Source of the DNA: Plasmopara viticola
Lineage: Eukaryota > Oomycota > Peronosporomycetes > Peronosporales > Peronosporaceae
Assembly (NCBI GenBank): GCA_001695595.3
Contig: MBPM02000021.1
Span: 806,001-870,000, forward strand
Direction of reading: 5' to 3'
DNA: 64,000 nt
Position 1 is the first letter of the stretch, and every line of letters starts with the position of its first letter. The notes beneath the pieces were generated by a model. It was not told where the DNA came from. It worked only from the letters and a program-made list of their open reading frames with translations, and ran no database searches. A program made the translations under genes and the position numbers. This document shows positions 10,995 to 22,828 of the stretch, piece by piece.

Positions 10995-13900
10995 AATTAA
11001 TAAAAGTAATTTTTCTTGGCAATTTGTGCGTTAGCAACGCTTCATGACAGTGCTTTTATTTGCGGATTGGCTTGTCGATCGACGGTACCCTATGGGTATC
11101 AAACCCGGTCCTGAGTCGAGCGACTGGCCACGCTCGAGCCACAAGGTTGTTACGCTTTCATCGAAGCTCCCAAAACCCACATGCTAGTGGCCTAGCTATC
11201 CAACCCTTTTTGGGACCGAGTTTCGTACACCAGCTCCACTAACCGAAAAAGTCCAGCCAATAGGACAGTCACACTTTTGGCCGTCCACCCCGCTTGTATC
11301 CGCCTCGAGTGTAGGCTGACATTGGAGCATAAGCGTAATCCGTGCGGACACACAATATCAGAGCAAATGACGGAGCTAGCAATATAGGCTCGAATACACC
11401 ATCGGTATCGTAAGCTCGAAGCTCTACAGGGCTAAGCCTTGTCAATTTACCAGTTCTCCCTACAGCTCGACTAATCTTTGTGGTCACGTCGCGCGTCTAC
11501 TACTTTCGCTGTTTCTTCGCGGCTTTCCAAACGGCTAATTGGCCTTGGCATTTTGGCTTTTTGAACCTTGGCGGGCTTGAAGTTTTTCGCGAACAATAAA
11601 TAGAGCATTGACAAATGCCCAAATCTCAACCCGCTCTTTCTCCTCATTACAATCATAGCTAAATTTATGAGGCACGAACTTCGTTATGGTTCCAAGTTAT
11701 GCGAACCTACCTCTACCAGTGCTACCTGAATTACTGACCTGGTATTTATTTTACAGCAGGTCGGGATAGAAGAAAAACGTCTGTGTAGGCCACATCCGTG
11801 CGCAATACGTCAAATTAAACGGCAGCTGCCACCTCTTCAGACAAAGAATTGCTGGACAGTCCAGCCAACACAGGTTGTAACACCTGAAGGAACCTGGCAT
11901 GCTGCTGGGGACACGTACGCAGCTGACACTCTCAATTATCTCAAAGAGAAATGTTGCTCGAGCTGGGGCATTGTACATGAGTGGCCCTTTGCGTGTTCTC
12001 TCACCAAACTTCGAGATAAACAGAACCGCTATCTACTATACCTTCTGCAGCAATGACGTTATCATGACCATTTTGACTCCTCTGACTACAATAAGAGATC
12101 TATCATTTCATTTCTAAATGCCCACCGTGAGCAGCTTTGGTTCGTGTAAAGCATCCGTTTGAGGTTACGACGTCATCGACGCAGACAACTCTGTTATTCT
12201 TTGGCGAGGAAGCTCTAACAGAGCATTCTCAGTGCAAGATATATTTTATTATAGACATGTCCTTTCACCAACAATCGTTGCAGCTTAGTAGAAATGTCAA
12301 GTATTCCCGCTCAAATTAAATGCTATGAGGCAGATGTGAATAGCATTCAATTCTCATAGATCTTCAGCCTTAAATAATCACTTTGAAATGGATGCAAGAG
12401 CTCCCATCTGACCGTAGTAATTTGCCAAGAGAAAGCTCGAGTTCGAATCTTTAATCTTTGTTCTGGATTGACAGCCACACCCCTATCTGTCTGACGCAAA
12501 ATCTAAGAATCGGTTTTAAGACTTAGGCTTAATACTACTCTTGTGCTACCAGTTGTGAGCTGATCTTTGTAAAGGCTTATCGATAATTCTTTTTATGGGC
12601 TAACTACCCCACATTAACTATCTTGCACCGTATTCCCAGCTATATGTATTAAGCATTTGTCATCAGGTCATCACTGGTTTTTCTAATTACTCCTCACTTC
12701 TTTTCTTACATAATCTCATCTCATCCCATCACATGACTCATGTCACACAAATTAATGAGTCCAGTAACATGTGCGTTAAAAAAATACTTTGTTGTATTCG
12801 CATTTCGGTTGGCCACAAGAGCGCAGATGACCAGCGACGGATATCCTTACTCTCGCTTACCTAATATATCTGATAAGAAGCTGGGAAATTCATTTTTTTG
12901 CTCCTAAGATCACAAGTTTTTTTAAGAGCAACCTTTTTTTAAAAGCAACGTTTTTTTGCAAGCTTTGTGCTTCGACACTGTCCATGATTCCCTATTACTA
13001 AGCAAGGAAGATGCAAACCTAATGTGTTTATGTATCCCGGCAGGTGACAGCTTTTACTTTCAACACGGGAAGCCAATCTTCCAACAAGTCAAGAAAAATG
13101 TGTGTTTGATTGAATGCTTACGAGAACGTCCGCCGTCTCCTACTCAGCTTTTGAAAGTGCAGGCAGCCGCAATAAAACAAGCAAGCCGAATCTCTGTTAG
13201 AAAATAGTTTAACAACAAGCAGGCTCGTCTCTCTATATTACTATAAATGGACAGCGATTGAGCCTACAGGACCCAGTGTAGTAGTGTATCTAGCTAGCAA
13301 ACTCAGTTTCAGTGTCAATGGGTTAGACTTTGTCGAGAAAAGCAATGTTAGCTTCTACGGCTGTAGCAAGCGAAAATACGTGTTTTGTGCCTTTCCTATA
13401 GAGAGTAACAACAAAGTGGACTTACACCGTGCTTAACTGCTTAAAAGGTTGCTGGCAGAAGCCGGGTCTCTGAGCCAGTAGAATACCAGTCATTCGTAAA
13501 GGCGAAAAGCCCTACTCAGGAAAATAGGTTGCTGGAAAAATAATTTCAAAAGCTCTTAAAGAAGGAACTGGCAGCATTTGTCTGCAATCGTTTAAACTTT
13601 GAAAACCGTTTCGAGTCTCGATGGAACGTGGACCGTATAAAAAAATTGCCCGCCGGCAAGAATTGCAATTAGCCAAAATTGTCTGGTTGATGTTGTGGGA
13701 ATTAGCACCGAGGTAACACAGTATTAGTTTAATAGGATGTTGGTAAAGCTCTAAATAGACGTCTTTAGAACTAGCATTAACTTTAGAATTCTCGACAGCA
13801 CGATAATTTCTATTCACACAGATGAAATCTAGTCATGGTATGGGTAAGAAAGTACGAGCCTTCAGTCAATTAATAAGGCAAAGACATTGATGCTAGCTGT

Positions 13901-14565
13901 GCAAATTGCGCAACAGGGCTTTATTAAGACGTATCGCTGCGTTCGTCGATTAGAAAAGGCAGTCTACACACGGTAAAATACGGAAGGTGTCGAAAGTAGA
14001 CGTAAAAACGCTCTAATAATCATCCGAACGGTTGCTGAAACTGGGTGCAAGGTTCTTGGCTGTGATACCAAAAATCTTCAGTGAATACTTATTTGCAGGT
14101 ATCACTGGTTTGTGCGACAATTTGGGTAGCATAGCTCCTGCATTAATGAACTGAACCGTGAATGTCTTTGATCCACCGCATAAGTAAAGTACGCTGCGCT
14201 TCGACTTTTATATTTTAAACAATTGATAACATCCGTTTTTCTTTGCTAGAAAATACTTTGGTGCTTAAAGATTTGCAATTACAAAATCAATGAAACGAGA
14301 TATAAGGCACGAAATTAGTTACGTATCATGCACAAAATACTGTGCGACCATAGGAAGACATATGCTACGAGAGCAGTGATGCATCTCTTGCTGAGAAGGC
14401 AAAGAGTGGCATCTCATAAAACAAATTTTCCGCACTTATTATTGACTTTGTTCGATTGAGAAATCTTTCAGAAAGTGGCGACAAACTCGTTTTTAAAAGG
14501 GGCTGAGTAGTGCAGCCACACCTGCACAAGCACCTATCCTATTTGAAAATGTGTGACTTAGCAAC
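10995..14565. other. Gene-poor stretch with a short T-rich repeat
   Basis: No convincing gene. A small imperfect tandem at about 12916-12958 repeats a run of seven T followed by AARAGCAAC. Short open frames (for example 83 codons at 12956-13207 and 101 codons minus at 13512-13817) lack recognisable motifs. The right-hand end may contain the upstream part of the gypsy relic that becomes readable at 14566. Confidence 0.4.
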
Positions 14566-16400
14566 GTGTCCTTGTTCACGTTGTATTGTGGTCCGAACAT
14601 GGTAGCCGACTGCTATCAAATCCAGATGAGGGCGTTGGATATACCTCATACGTTAATAAATTCGAACAAAGACATGGTAAGGGAGCATTTGATAATGCCC
14701 CAAGGGTCATTAAATGACCGGCATCCTTCAGATGTCTGGTCGCTTGTTTAAGCCATTACGAGACTTTTTCGATCATTCTTTCAAAAATATTCGTCGATCG
14801 TCCTTCTTATAGAATTCACGCGGCTTTGCAAGTCTAGTTAAGCCAATAAAGGCAACATCTTGAGGCCGCAAGGCCCAACACCTATATTCCAAGATTAAAA
14901 AATGTGCTTTTGCGTCGAGGAAGATTTAGCTGCTACGTAAACAGCGATGGGGTTTGAGAAGACGCTAAAAAGATTGGGATTTTACAATGCCATGCTTTTA
15001 AACAGCTCAGAGAAGTGGTGAGGTCAAGGCAATCTCTTGCATAACAACAGTGCAAGCTATGCGACCTCTTGCACAAGTTTTTTTCAAGCTATGCGAGCAA
15101 AGCCCATGTCCGACATACTTCCTTAAACATTATGAGGCGCTGGGTGAGCCAGCATTAATATGACTTTAGTGGCATCAAGACATTCGTTTAGCAGCCATCT
15201 GTAATGGCTTTACGAAAAAAAACAAAGCCGCTAAGCATCGTTTGTGATGCTTCCATTGTCTGAGCTTTATCGCAACCCAATGAGGGCTTTCATGAGCTAC
15301 TCATCTCGCTTCACTTCAAGTGTCGAATGGAGCTATTTGGCTCATGACAAGAAGAGACTTGTTACAAAAGAGCATTTGTGAAGCCTTGAGTGCTCTAAAT
15401 CCTTCGTGATCAATTCAGACCATGCATTCTCGAGCATAAAGGTAAATTCCATAAAGCATTGCAAAATTATAGTCAGAATAGGTTAATGCTGAATGCAATT
15501 ATGCCAAATCCAATGTGATTGCTGACGCATTTTCGTGCGGTTCACGTGGTAGATTGACTAACATTGGTAGAGCTGTAAGCTTATTTTGTCGGGCATATAA
15601 AACTGATACCATTTTAGAATCATCAGTGCGATTCTTAATAGCAGACGAAGATGCCCAAGTCAAGTGAACAATTCTTGACAACAATTAAAAGCATTGCTAT
15701 GAGTGAGCAGTGATTTGCATCTGGTAGATTTATTACAAGTCAATGATTCAAGCCACAAAGGCCTGAACCACGATATTTTTCAAAGGCATAAGACACTTCA
15801 GTAAGCGCTTGTTTAGCACAGGTAAAAACGTTATATACGAATAGCATCACATAATAATGTACTGGTGGCCTCACAGGCACGAGCGGGTAGATAAGTATAC
15901 TAAAGAGTCACGCTCGCGGCTCAATACATCAAAGAGTCTGACTTACGGCTCAAACTTGCCAATATCGGCGTATGTTAGAAGTCTATGTATTATCTCTATC
16001 TTTAGCTTGCCGAAAATAAAAGGCAACACTGTCATAGTTCTATTGGTGTGCCGCCTGCGCTAGATGAAAAATCAGGTATTGAATTCGTTTGTTTCACTAG
16101 GGAGTAAACAGAAAAATTGTTCATAAATACGGCATTTAAGCACAGTAATCTCCCAGAATCGAGTATGTCGAACAGAAGCCAGCGATTTTTAGCTAATTTT
16201 GACAAACGCATGTTTAGTCATTGGAAACTGGCAGCAGCAGATCATCCTAAGAGTGATGACCAGGTAAAAAAGGTTAATTTTGTGCTCAAAGACACAATGA
16301 GCAGTATGTGTGCTGAGGTGATATAATCGTGGGCCAATAAGCTTTCATCAATTGGGATTGCCCTCAACAATACGGCTTGCACTTTAACAATATAACGCTC
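14566..16400 (+). mobile_element. Ty3/gypsy relic B: RT, RNase H and integrase in order
   Basis: Four blocks of one pol polyprotein lie in the expected order on the plus strand. At 14566-14751 DCYQIQMRALDIPHT and EHLIMPQG match the RT palm. At about 15215-15440 LSIVCDAS, then HDKKRLV and SFVINSDHAF match RNase H. SNVIADAFS at 15509-15535 matches the RNase H/integrase junction (NVVADALSR). At 15857-16063 a segment starting YWWPHRHERVDKY and including LPKIKGNTVIVLLVCRL matches the integrase zinc-binding and core start. At 16220-16370 ADHPKSDDQVKKVNFVL and, after a stop, WANKLSSIGIALNNTA match the integrase core end. Stops and frameshifts separate the blocks, so the copy is dead. No LTR pair was identified. 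Confidence 0.8.
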
Positions 16401-16498
16401 TCATAGAATTAGGCTGTGACCTCGAATCGTACAGAACATTTATTTGACCTCGTGGAACAATAGCTAATAAAATTAGAGGTACTATGCATCTGTTCTTC

Positions 16499-16820
16499 GG
16501 AAAAGGTTGGGGTGACGCCCTCCTTCCAAGCGCGGGGGCTAAATGCTCGCGCGCTTTGGGCAGGTGCTCTTGGGCATCTGCAGGTCTCTAACGAGTCTCA
16601 CCCTCGACGCGACGGTCTCCAGCACCAGGGCGCCACCTGGGCTCTTACCAAGTCAGAGCTAAAAAAATAATGGAAGACCCTCACGACCTCGGTGCTGGCT
16701 GCACTGCCCGCCGAACGAGACCCGACGTATGCGGACACCACTCTATGCCGTGGACTAGCCAGCCTGAGCCTAGCACGTGCATAAGTTGGCAGCGCGATAA
16801 CGTAATACAATACAATACAA
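16499..16820 (+). mobile_element. Short retroposon (SINE or LINE 3' end) with target-site duplication
   Basis: A roughly 322-bp block stands out as much more GC-rich than its surroundings and ends in a tail of repeated AATAC units (16804-16820). It is flanked by near-identical direct repeats, ATGCATCTGTTCTTC at 16484-16498 and ATGCATCTGTCTTC at 16822-16835, one base different. A short direct flank plus a simple-repeat tail is the hallmark of target-primed insertion. No clear Pol III A/B boxes were seen and the coding potential is short, so a 5'-truncated LINE end is as likely as a SINE. It lies about 100 bp beyond the last readable integrase block of relic B and so probably inserted into that older element. 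Confidence 0.7.
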
Positions 16821-16835
16821 TATGCATCTGTCTTC

Positions 16836-18675
16836 AATACAGTTTTGGACAAACACGTCAAATAAAATCAAGTCATATCTTTTGATAGATAAAAATCACT
16901 AGATAGTAGAAAGTTACTACTCGAGGGTAGCAACAAACACCAGAATTTCGTTATAATGAACCGTCTACGGTCTTAGGAAGTAACGGTTGGCTTAAACCCG
17001 ATGCCGAAACCTTTGACTTCTCACGCGGGGTGTCGTCAAATGTGATACAATTCTCGAGACTACAGTCTTGCATTAACCTAAACTACATTCGGCACCTTTT
17101 TTAAGCAATACCTTGCGCTTGAATATGCAGCTAGGCGCGAACAAGTGACAACACTGTGGCTAGTAGTGCCCATAGCCACCATACAAGACAAAGGATTCTA
17201 CTGCACAAAAGTCTACACTTGAAATCGGCCAATCCTATTAAGAGAAACGGTTTCTTGACTTGAATCGGACACCTCGCGCTGAGATGTGCGGTGAGCAATC
17301 CGACTGTGAAGACGATTATTATACAACAATTTGCAAGTTCTTCACGATGGTCCGGGGTACGATACTTCTTGTCCTTCAGAATCAACTCCAAGAGCAATCT
17401 ATATCGGTACATGAGTTAGTTATTCTCTAAGTGAGGGCAAATAGCTGAGGCAGAAGCAAATCATTCAATACTTTAGACTTTAAAGGCTGTCGTGCTATCG
17501 TGGGTAGAGTCTACTGATGCACAATTGTTTATACGCAAGTCGTGAGCACCCTGTCAAGTTTTGCGATCACATCCCCTCACCGAACACATGGAATCCGTTC
17601 AAATGGCTATGACAAGATTGCTTGGCAGACATTGCGATTTGCTGTCAAAATGGACGGACGCTTCGCGGGGTATGGTGGATATGGTCAAGGCGCGTTAATC
17701 GTCAATCATGGGCTTGAGGCTCTGCCAAAGTCAAGACATATCTGAGCTAACCTGTCTCTTATCTTCTCGAAAAGTAATCGCATCCTTGGCTTACGAACAT
17801 AATTACGTTCGTCTGATGCGGCTTACCTTTAAGCAAAAAAGTCTTAGCTGCGCGGAAACATTTTAAGTGTATTTCAAAAGCGGGTGTTGCTCTTGTCTTT
17901 TGACTTCTTGCGATGTCGAGTTCAATTTAAAGCAAGCACTGTTGAGGTGCTAAAACACGCACATAGCAACATTAGATTTGCTGAAGCTATGACCAGCTTC
18001 TTTTATAATGCGCGCCGAGGAGTGGAATTCGAATCGTCCTCAAGGATCATGAAGTAGACCAGTGTACAATTCGATACCATGACAGATACTGCCCGTCTTT
18101 AAATTCCTTTTTTTTCTCATCAGCCCGTTGCTTAGGGAGTAATTAGATCGCAAAAAGACGGCGTATGGCGTCGACATACGAGTCGCGAAGCTCAAAGCTA
18201 GCGTTAATGGTACTTTTGGTCGTCCTAGACTTCACCCCTCTAAATGGTAGAATTGTCAGCAATGGAGCCCCAGGTCAAGTCCTTGAGCCTGGGAACCGCT
18301 TCGCACTTTTGTATCGCATAGACGACAGACAAGTTCTCGAGCGTAGCCTTTGCTAGTAGAGTACATACAGTAGAGGTCTTCGCAATGACAGTTTCCATGT
18401 GACACCAAGGCGAGGTGCTTCTTTCAAGACTTATGAAGCCAGCTAGTCTTCCGAGCAAGCTGACTTGCAGTCAATCAAACGTTATGCTTGAGTCGTTTTG
18501 CACAACAGGCACAGGTTTGTGTCACTTAAGATTTGTCCTTCCATGAACATGTGATTTAGATTCTCCTCTGTCGCAGAAAACTTTAATGCCGACATCATCT
18601 ACTGCGCTTTGAAAATGATTAGATGCAATTTAATTATCCGTACTTAATGTCAGTAAAATAGGGATACGAGTCAAA
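16836..18675. other. Gene-poor stretch upstream of ELP4
   Basis: Only short, motif-free frames are present. The last 100-200 bp must contain the ELP4 promoter and 5' UTR, but I see no CCAAT core of the kind found near three other genes here. Confidence 0.4.
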
Positions 18676-19812
18676 ATGAGTTTTCGACGCAAGACTTCCA
18701 GCACTTCCTCTTTGGTGCGCAGTGGCACCAAGCCCTTTCTTAATGGACAAACTCTGATTTCCTCAGGTCTACATGATCTAGACACAGTCTTAGGCGGTGG
18801 TCTGCTGCTCCGTACTCTTAATGTAGTCGAGACGTCTATGCCAGTCGCTGACGAAGCTTCTTCCATTCTCGACTTGAGCTCCGGAGCTTCTAATGCTCTG
18901 GCCATTGATTTGTTACGGTGCTTTGTGGCAGAAGGTGTTTCGGATGGTAAGCAGCATGTTGCAGTGGTAGCTCCCGATGCGTTGGGGTTTATCAAACATC
19001 AGCTGCCTATGGAGCTAAGTATCGCTCAAAGACAAGTCAAGCAGCAACTCGCGGACGAGGAAAAGAAAGACGCGGCGTTGGCTATTGCTTGGCAATACGG
19101 TAAATATGACCAGAAACAATCGAAGCAAAAGCAACGCTTTTGTCACAGTTACGACCTGTCCAAGGTGATGCGCCAGGAGATGGTGACGGCTAATACGCCT
19201 ATTGCAATCGATCTGTTGGAAGCAATGACGATGACAAATGGTGCTGTCGGTGACACGTATGAGCATTTGTACCTCTTGATAGAAAATTTTGTACAGCAGA
19301 AGAAGGAAAGAGACGACCAAGTGCTGCGTGTCGGCATACTTGGATTAGGATCGCCATTACTAGGACCTGCTGATGCCGCGCACATGACGGCGCTATTCGG
19401 ATTCTTCAGACGGCTTCGAGCTCTTTTGTGCCAGTCAAACGATGCTGTATGTCTTGTTGTGCTAGCCAGTGATGCACTCGGCGCCTTCCCTGCTGCCTTT
19501 ATCAATGAACTTCGACATGTAGGAGATTCTGTACTGACGTTATCTGCCTTTGCTGGCTCACGTGATCTCCTCTCTCACGAACTGCAAGAGTTTCAAGGCT
19601 CTTTGAGGCTGTGCAAACTTCCACGCGTACACGCCCTGGCATGCCATGCACCAAGCAATTCCCGTTTTGGCGTGAAACGTGATCGGCGGAAGCTAAAAGT
19701 TGAAAAGTTTCAACTTCCTCCTGAAGGCTCTCGCAGTAGCAGTATCAACTCTAGTGGCTGTAGCACAATATCGAATTCTACTAGTGGTGTTACTGATCCA
19801 TTAGCATTTTAG
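18676..19812 (+). CDS. ELP4: Elongator complex protein 4
   Basis: One exon encodes 378 residues. ELP4 is one of the three RecA-like subunits (ELP4-5-6) that form the hexameric ring of Elongator, which modifies the wobble uridine of cytosolic tRNAs. The start (SSGLHDLDTVLGGGL, about residues 29-43) fits the family's N-terminal region. FCHSYDLSKVM and LLIENFV in the middle, and SRFGVKRDRRKLKVEKFQL near residue 335, match conserved ELP4 positions. A usual Walker A loop is not expected in this family and none is seen. A serine-rich tail of about 30 residues closes the protein. The start is the first ATG in frame. The gene converges on threonyl-tRNA synthetase with 360 bp between the stops. Confidence 0.85.
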   Translation: MSFRRKTSSTSSLVRSGTKPFLNGQTLISSGLHDLDTVLGGGLLLRTLNVVETSMPVADEASSILDLSSGASNALAIDLLRCFVAEGVSDGKQHVAVVAPDALGFIKHQLPMELSIAQRQVKQQLADEEKKDAALAIAWQYGKYDQKQSKQKQRFCHSYDLSKVMRQEMVTANTPIAIDLLEAMTMTNGAVGDTYEHLYLLIENFVQQKKERDDQVLRVGILGLGSPLLGPADAAHMTALFGFFRRLRALLCQSNDAVCLVVLASDALGAFPAAFINELRHVGDSVLTLSAFAGSRDLLSHELQEFQGSLRLCKLPRVHALACHAPSNSRFGVKRDRRKLKVEKFQLPPEGSRSSSINSSGCSTISNSTSGVTDPLAF

Positions 19813-20172
19813 CCAGGCAAAGTAAAGTAGTCTGGATTTTGGCGTGATATGTACAACGAGGTCTTTCTGTTCTATTTCAAAAGATCGATACAGTTGCTGC
19901 AACACGATGGTAGGGTGGTAAATTGCACCCATTTGAGTCTATGCATGTGCAACTTGTTGGCTTAATTCTAAATCAGATGCTCTAAATTTTTTTTAGACCA
20001 TGGCACGATACGACTACTTCGAGGTATTCTTTCAGTTTAAATCAACACATGAATGGACGGGAAGCTTTTAAATGTACGACGTCCATCAAAACGGCAATAC
20101 ATCCCACTCTTTCGCATGAGCTGATACTACCGAAATTTGCCCGCGGCTACCTCTCACACCGCAAAAAACTAC
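19813..20172. other. Convergent 3' intergenic region
   Basis: This 360-bp gap lies between two converging stop codons and should hold both 3' UTRs. No ORF, repeat or recognisable polyadenylation cluster beyond AT-rich runs was seen. Confidence 0.5.
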
Positions 20173-22404
20173 TCACTCGTCGGCTGCTTTTGAGACTTCC
20201 AGTTCCTTAAACATGGCAATGGCCTCTTCTAGCGTTTTAGTACCTCTCACCATATTGTCACGTGTACGGATATTTACAGAACGTGCCTCCTTCTCTTGCG
20301 CGCCCACTACTAGAATGAAGTTGTAGTGAGCCATCTGACCCTCGCGAATCTTTTTGTTTAGCGTTTTACCCGAGTCGTCAATTTCCACGTCAAAGCCAGC
20401 ACGAAATAGCGCATCCTTCACCTCGTATCCGTAATCTACAAATGAGGCGCCTACCGTGACAATAAGGATCTGGCGCGGCGATAGCCAAAATGGAAACTTG
20501 CCAGCGTAGTGCTCTACCAACACAGCGACAAATCGCTCGAGCGATCCGTAGATAGCACGGTGTATAATGACCGGACGTTTAAAGTTGTCAGCATCGTCTG
20601 TGCGGTACTTGAGATTGAAGCGAATGGGCAACTGGAAATCAAGCTGCACAGTAGCACATTGATGCTGACGCTTTAACGCGTCCGTGATCATGATATCAAT
20701 CTTCGGACCGTAAAAAGCTCCATCGCCCGGGTTCACTACCCACTTGCCAGCGCCAACAAATTCGTCAAGGGCTTCGGCCAACTGCTTTTCAGCCCGCTCC
20801 CACTGCTCCAGCTCGCCCATTGCCTTCTCGGGTCGAGTCGACAACTCTAAACAAAACTTAATACCAAACACGTCGTACACGTACTTCATAAACATCAAAA
20901 AGTCTAGCACTTCTTTCTTGATCTGATCATCGCGGCAAAAAATGTGAGCGTCGTCTTGCTGAAAGCGACGCACACGCGTGAGTCCAGTTAAGGCGCCACT
21001 GAGCTCGTTACGGTGAAGCACACCACAGTCTGCAAGACGAATGGGCAGCTCACGGTACGAACGCTGGCGAAAGTCAAACATCAGAGACGCAGCCGGGCAG
21101 TTCATGGGCTTAAGTGCGTACTCTTGGCCTTCGACATCAAACACAAACATATTCTCCTTGTAATGCTGGGCATGACCCGATATGTTCCACAGCTCCATGT
21201 TGTAGATATTAGGCGTGATAATTTCCGTATACCCACGTGCCCGGTACTGCTCTCGGATAAATTTGAGTAGTTTAAAGTAGATAGCGGAGCCGTGCGGGAG
21301 CCAAAAGCCACTACCTGGACTCAGTGAGTGAAAGAAAAAGAGCTCTTCACTCACACCAAGACGACGATGGTCGCGTTTGGCGGCCTCAGCCTGAAAATGC
21401 TTCCATTCCTTCATTTGGTTCTTGTCCGGAAATGAAATACCGTAGACACGTTGCAAAGCATCGTTAGTGGTTTTTCCAAGCCAGTGCGAGCTTGAAGAGC
21501 GCGTGACGGACAGTGCCTTAATCTTGCCAGTATGGGGAACGTGTGGACCTCGACACAAGTCAATGAGTGGACCGCAGCGATAGGCCGTGGTTTTTCCTCC
21601 GTCCGGTATCTTGGTGGATATGATTTGCGTCTTGAAAACATTGTCCGCAAACATCTCGAGTGCCTCTTCTTTCGTCAAGACAATACGCTCAAATTTTTGC
21701 TTATTTTTTACGACCTTCAAACAGGCCTTTTCAATGACACTCAGATCGCTCTCCGGAATCGTGTCGGTGCCCATGTACGAGTCGTAATAAAATCCTCCCT
21801 CTACAGGAGGACCAATAGTCAAGTGTGCACCTTTTAGTGTCTCAAGACTTTCTCCCAAAATATGGGCACTAGAGTGCCAAAAGACCATGCGGCCCTCCGC
21901 ATCGTCAAATTTTAGCAACTCGAGTTTGCAGTCGCCAATAAAGGGACGAAAGACGTCCCAGAGCTCGCTTGAGTCCGCTACAGCACCGCAACAAGCGTCC
22001 CCCCCCTTGTCACTAGCTTCATTGCCATCTACATCAGCAGCAGTGACGTTGAAGGGGTCCTCAGGCTTCCCACGATAGGTGACGCGCGCCACAACGACCT
22101 GGTCGGCCAAACCTTGCGAGATTTCGAGTGCCACGTCCAAAGGCGTTGTCTGCCAGGCCACTCCCTCTTTCACAACACCATCGGGAAGTGTGATCTTGAT
22201 GGGCGTCTGCTTGGCAGCTAGCGCTTCCTGCTGCTTCTTCTGCTCCGCCATGATGCGGTCGTATACGGCCAAGCGTGCCGCCACGAAGGGTGGGTTCGGC
22301 GTCAGTGTAAAGGGTCCACCAATCTTTGCCTCACTGGCAGCGCCAGTGACCTTGGGGCCGCTCTCCTTTGTCAAGCGGGTCTGAACACGCGCGGGCTCGC
22401 TCAT
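20173..22404 (-). CDS. Threonyl-tRNA synthetase, cytosolic type
   Basis: A single exon of 743 residues charges tRNA-Thr. An N-terminal eukaryotic extension with a coiled basic stretch precedes a TGS domain at about 66-125. The editing domain carries HSSAH at 177-181 and CGPLIDLCRGPH around 277-288. The class II catalytic core shows MNCP with zinc ligand Cys436, DDAHIF with His487 and IIHRAIYGSLERF with His615, so all three zinc ligands are present. The class II motif 2 region is FQQDDAH preceded by GLTRVRR. The anticodon-binding domain runs from about 640 to the end. There is no obvious mitochondrial targeting sequence. In this family one gene can serve both compartments through alternative starts, which I cannot judge here. 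The gene is fourth in a same-strand run. Confidence 0.95.
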   Translation of the reverse strand: MSEPARVQTRLTKESGPKVTGAASEAKIGGPFTLTPNPPFVAARLAVYDRIMAEQKKQQEALAAKQTPIKITLPDGVVKEGVAWQTTPLDVALEISQGLADQVVVARVTYRGKPEDPFNVTAADVDGNEASDKGGDACCGAVADSSELWDVFRPFIGDCKLELLKFDDAEGRMVFWHSSAHILGESLETLKGAHLTIGPPVEGGFYYDSYMGTDTIPESDLSVIEKACLKVVKNKQKFERIVLTKEEALEMFADNVFKTQIISTKIPDGGKTTAYRCGPLIDLCRGPHVPHTGKIKALSVTRSSSSHWLGKTTNDALQRVYGISFPDKNQMKEWKHFQAEAAKRDHRRLGVSEELFFFHSLSPGSGFWLPHGSAIYFKLLKFIREQYRARGYTEIITPNIYNMELWNISGHAQHYKENMFVFDVEGQEYALKPMNCPAASLMFDFRQRSYRELPIRLADCGVLHRNELSGALTGLTRVRRFQQDDAHIFCRDDQIKKEVLDFLMFMKYVYDVFGIKFCLELSTRPEKAMGELEQWERAEKQLAEALDEFVGAGKWVVNPGDGAFYGPKIDIMITDALKRQHQCATVQLDFQLPIRFNLKYRTDDADNFKRPVIIHRAIYGSLERFVAVLVEHYAGKFPFWLSPRQILIVTVGASFVDYGYEVKDALFRAGFDVEIDDSGKTLNKKIREGQMAHYNFILVVGAQEKEARSVNIRTRDNMVRGTKTLEEAIAMFKELEVSKAADE

Positions 22405-22828
22405 GATGCTTTAGTTGTGGTGGAAAATATTACTCCGAATTTGATAGTACTTCTTAGTTTGAAAACCACTCGTTGCTCAAAACAGTAGCTAGAAGTATAC
22501 CAAAGTAGGATAAAACTGTAAATTGAGGACGGTAGGCATACAAACTTTCAATCACATAGGGAACCGAAGTTGCATCCTGAGTAAGCAGTTGTTTTCATAA
22601 CGGGTTTTTTGGTGCTGTGATTTTACTACCTTAGTGTAAAATGTTAGTGCATACATGTGATGATTTCATTCACTAGAACGCTTTTACAATGCTATAAGTA
22701 AAAACCAATCGGAATCTGGGAGAGGCAGAGAACAAGGGCAGCAGCCACTTGAACAACCCGTCCAGTATCCAATTGCGATTGGTTCGTATAACTTGGGCAG
22801 ACTAAGTCTGTGAGGACGGAGCAGTGTA
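22405..22828. other. Intergenic region: ThrRS promoter and MTHFR 3' UTR
   Basis: These 424 bp separate the MTHFR stop from the ThrRS start on the same strand. No coding sequence or repeat is visible. A CCAAT-type motif (AACCAATCGG) lies near 22704, far from the ThrRS start. Confidence 0.4.

Noticed and set aside
12424..12455. GTTCGAATCT resembling a tRNA T-arm
   Set aside because: No matching acceptor stem, D-arm or anticodon arm upstream; not a tRNA.
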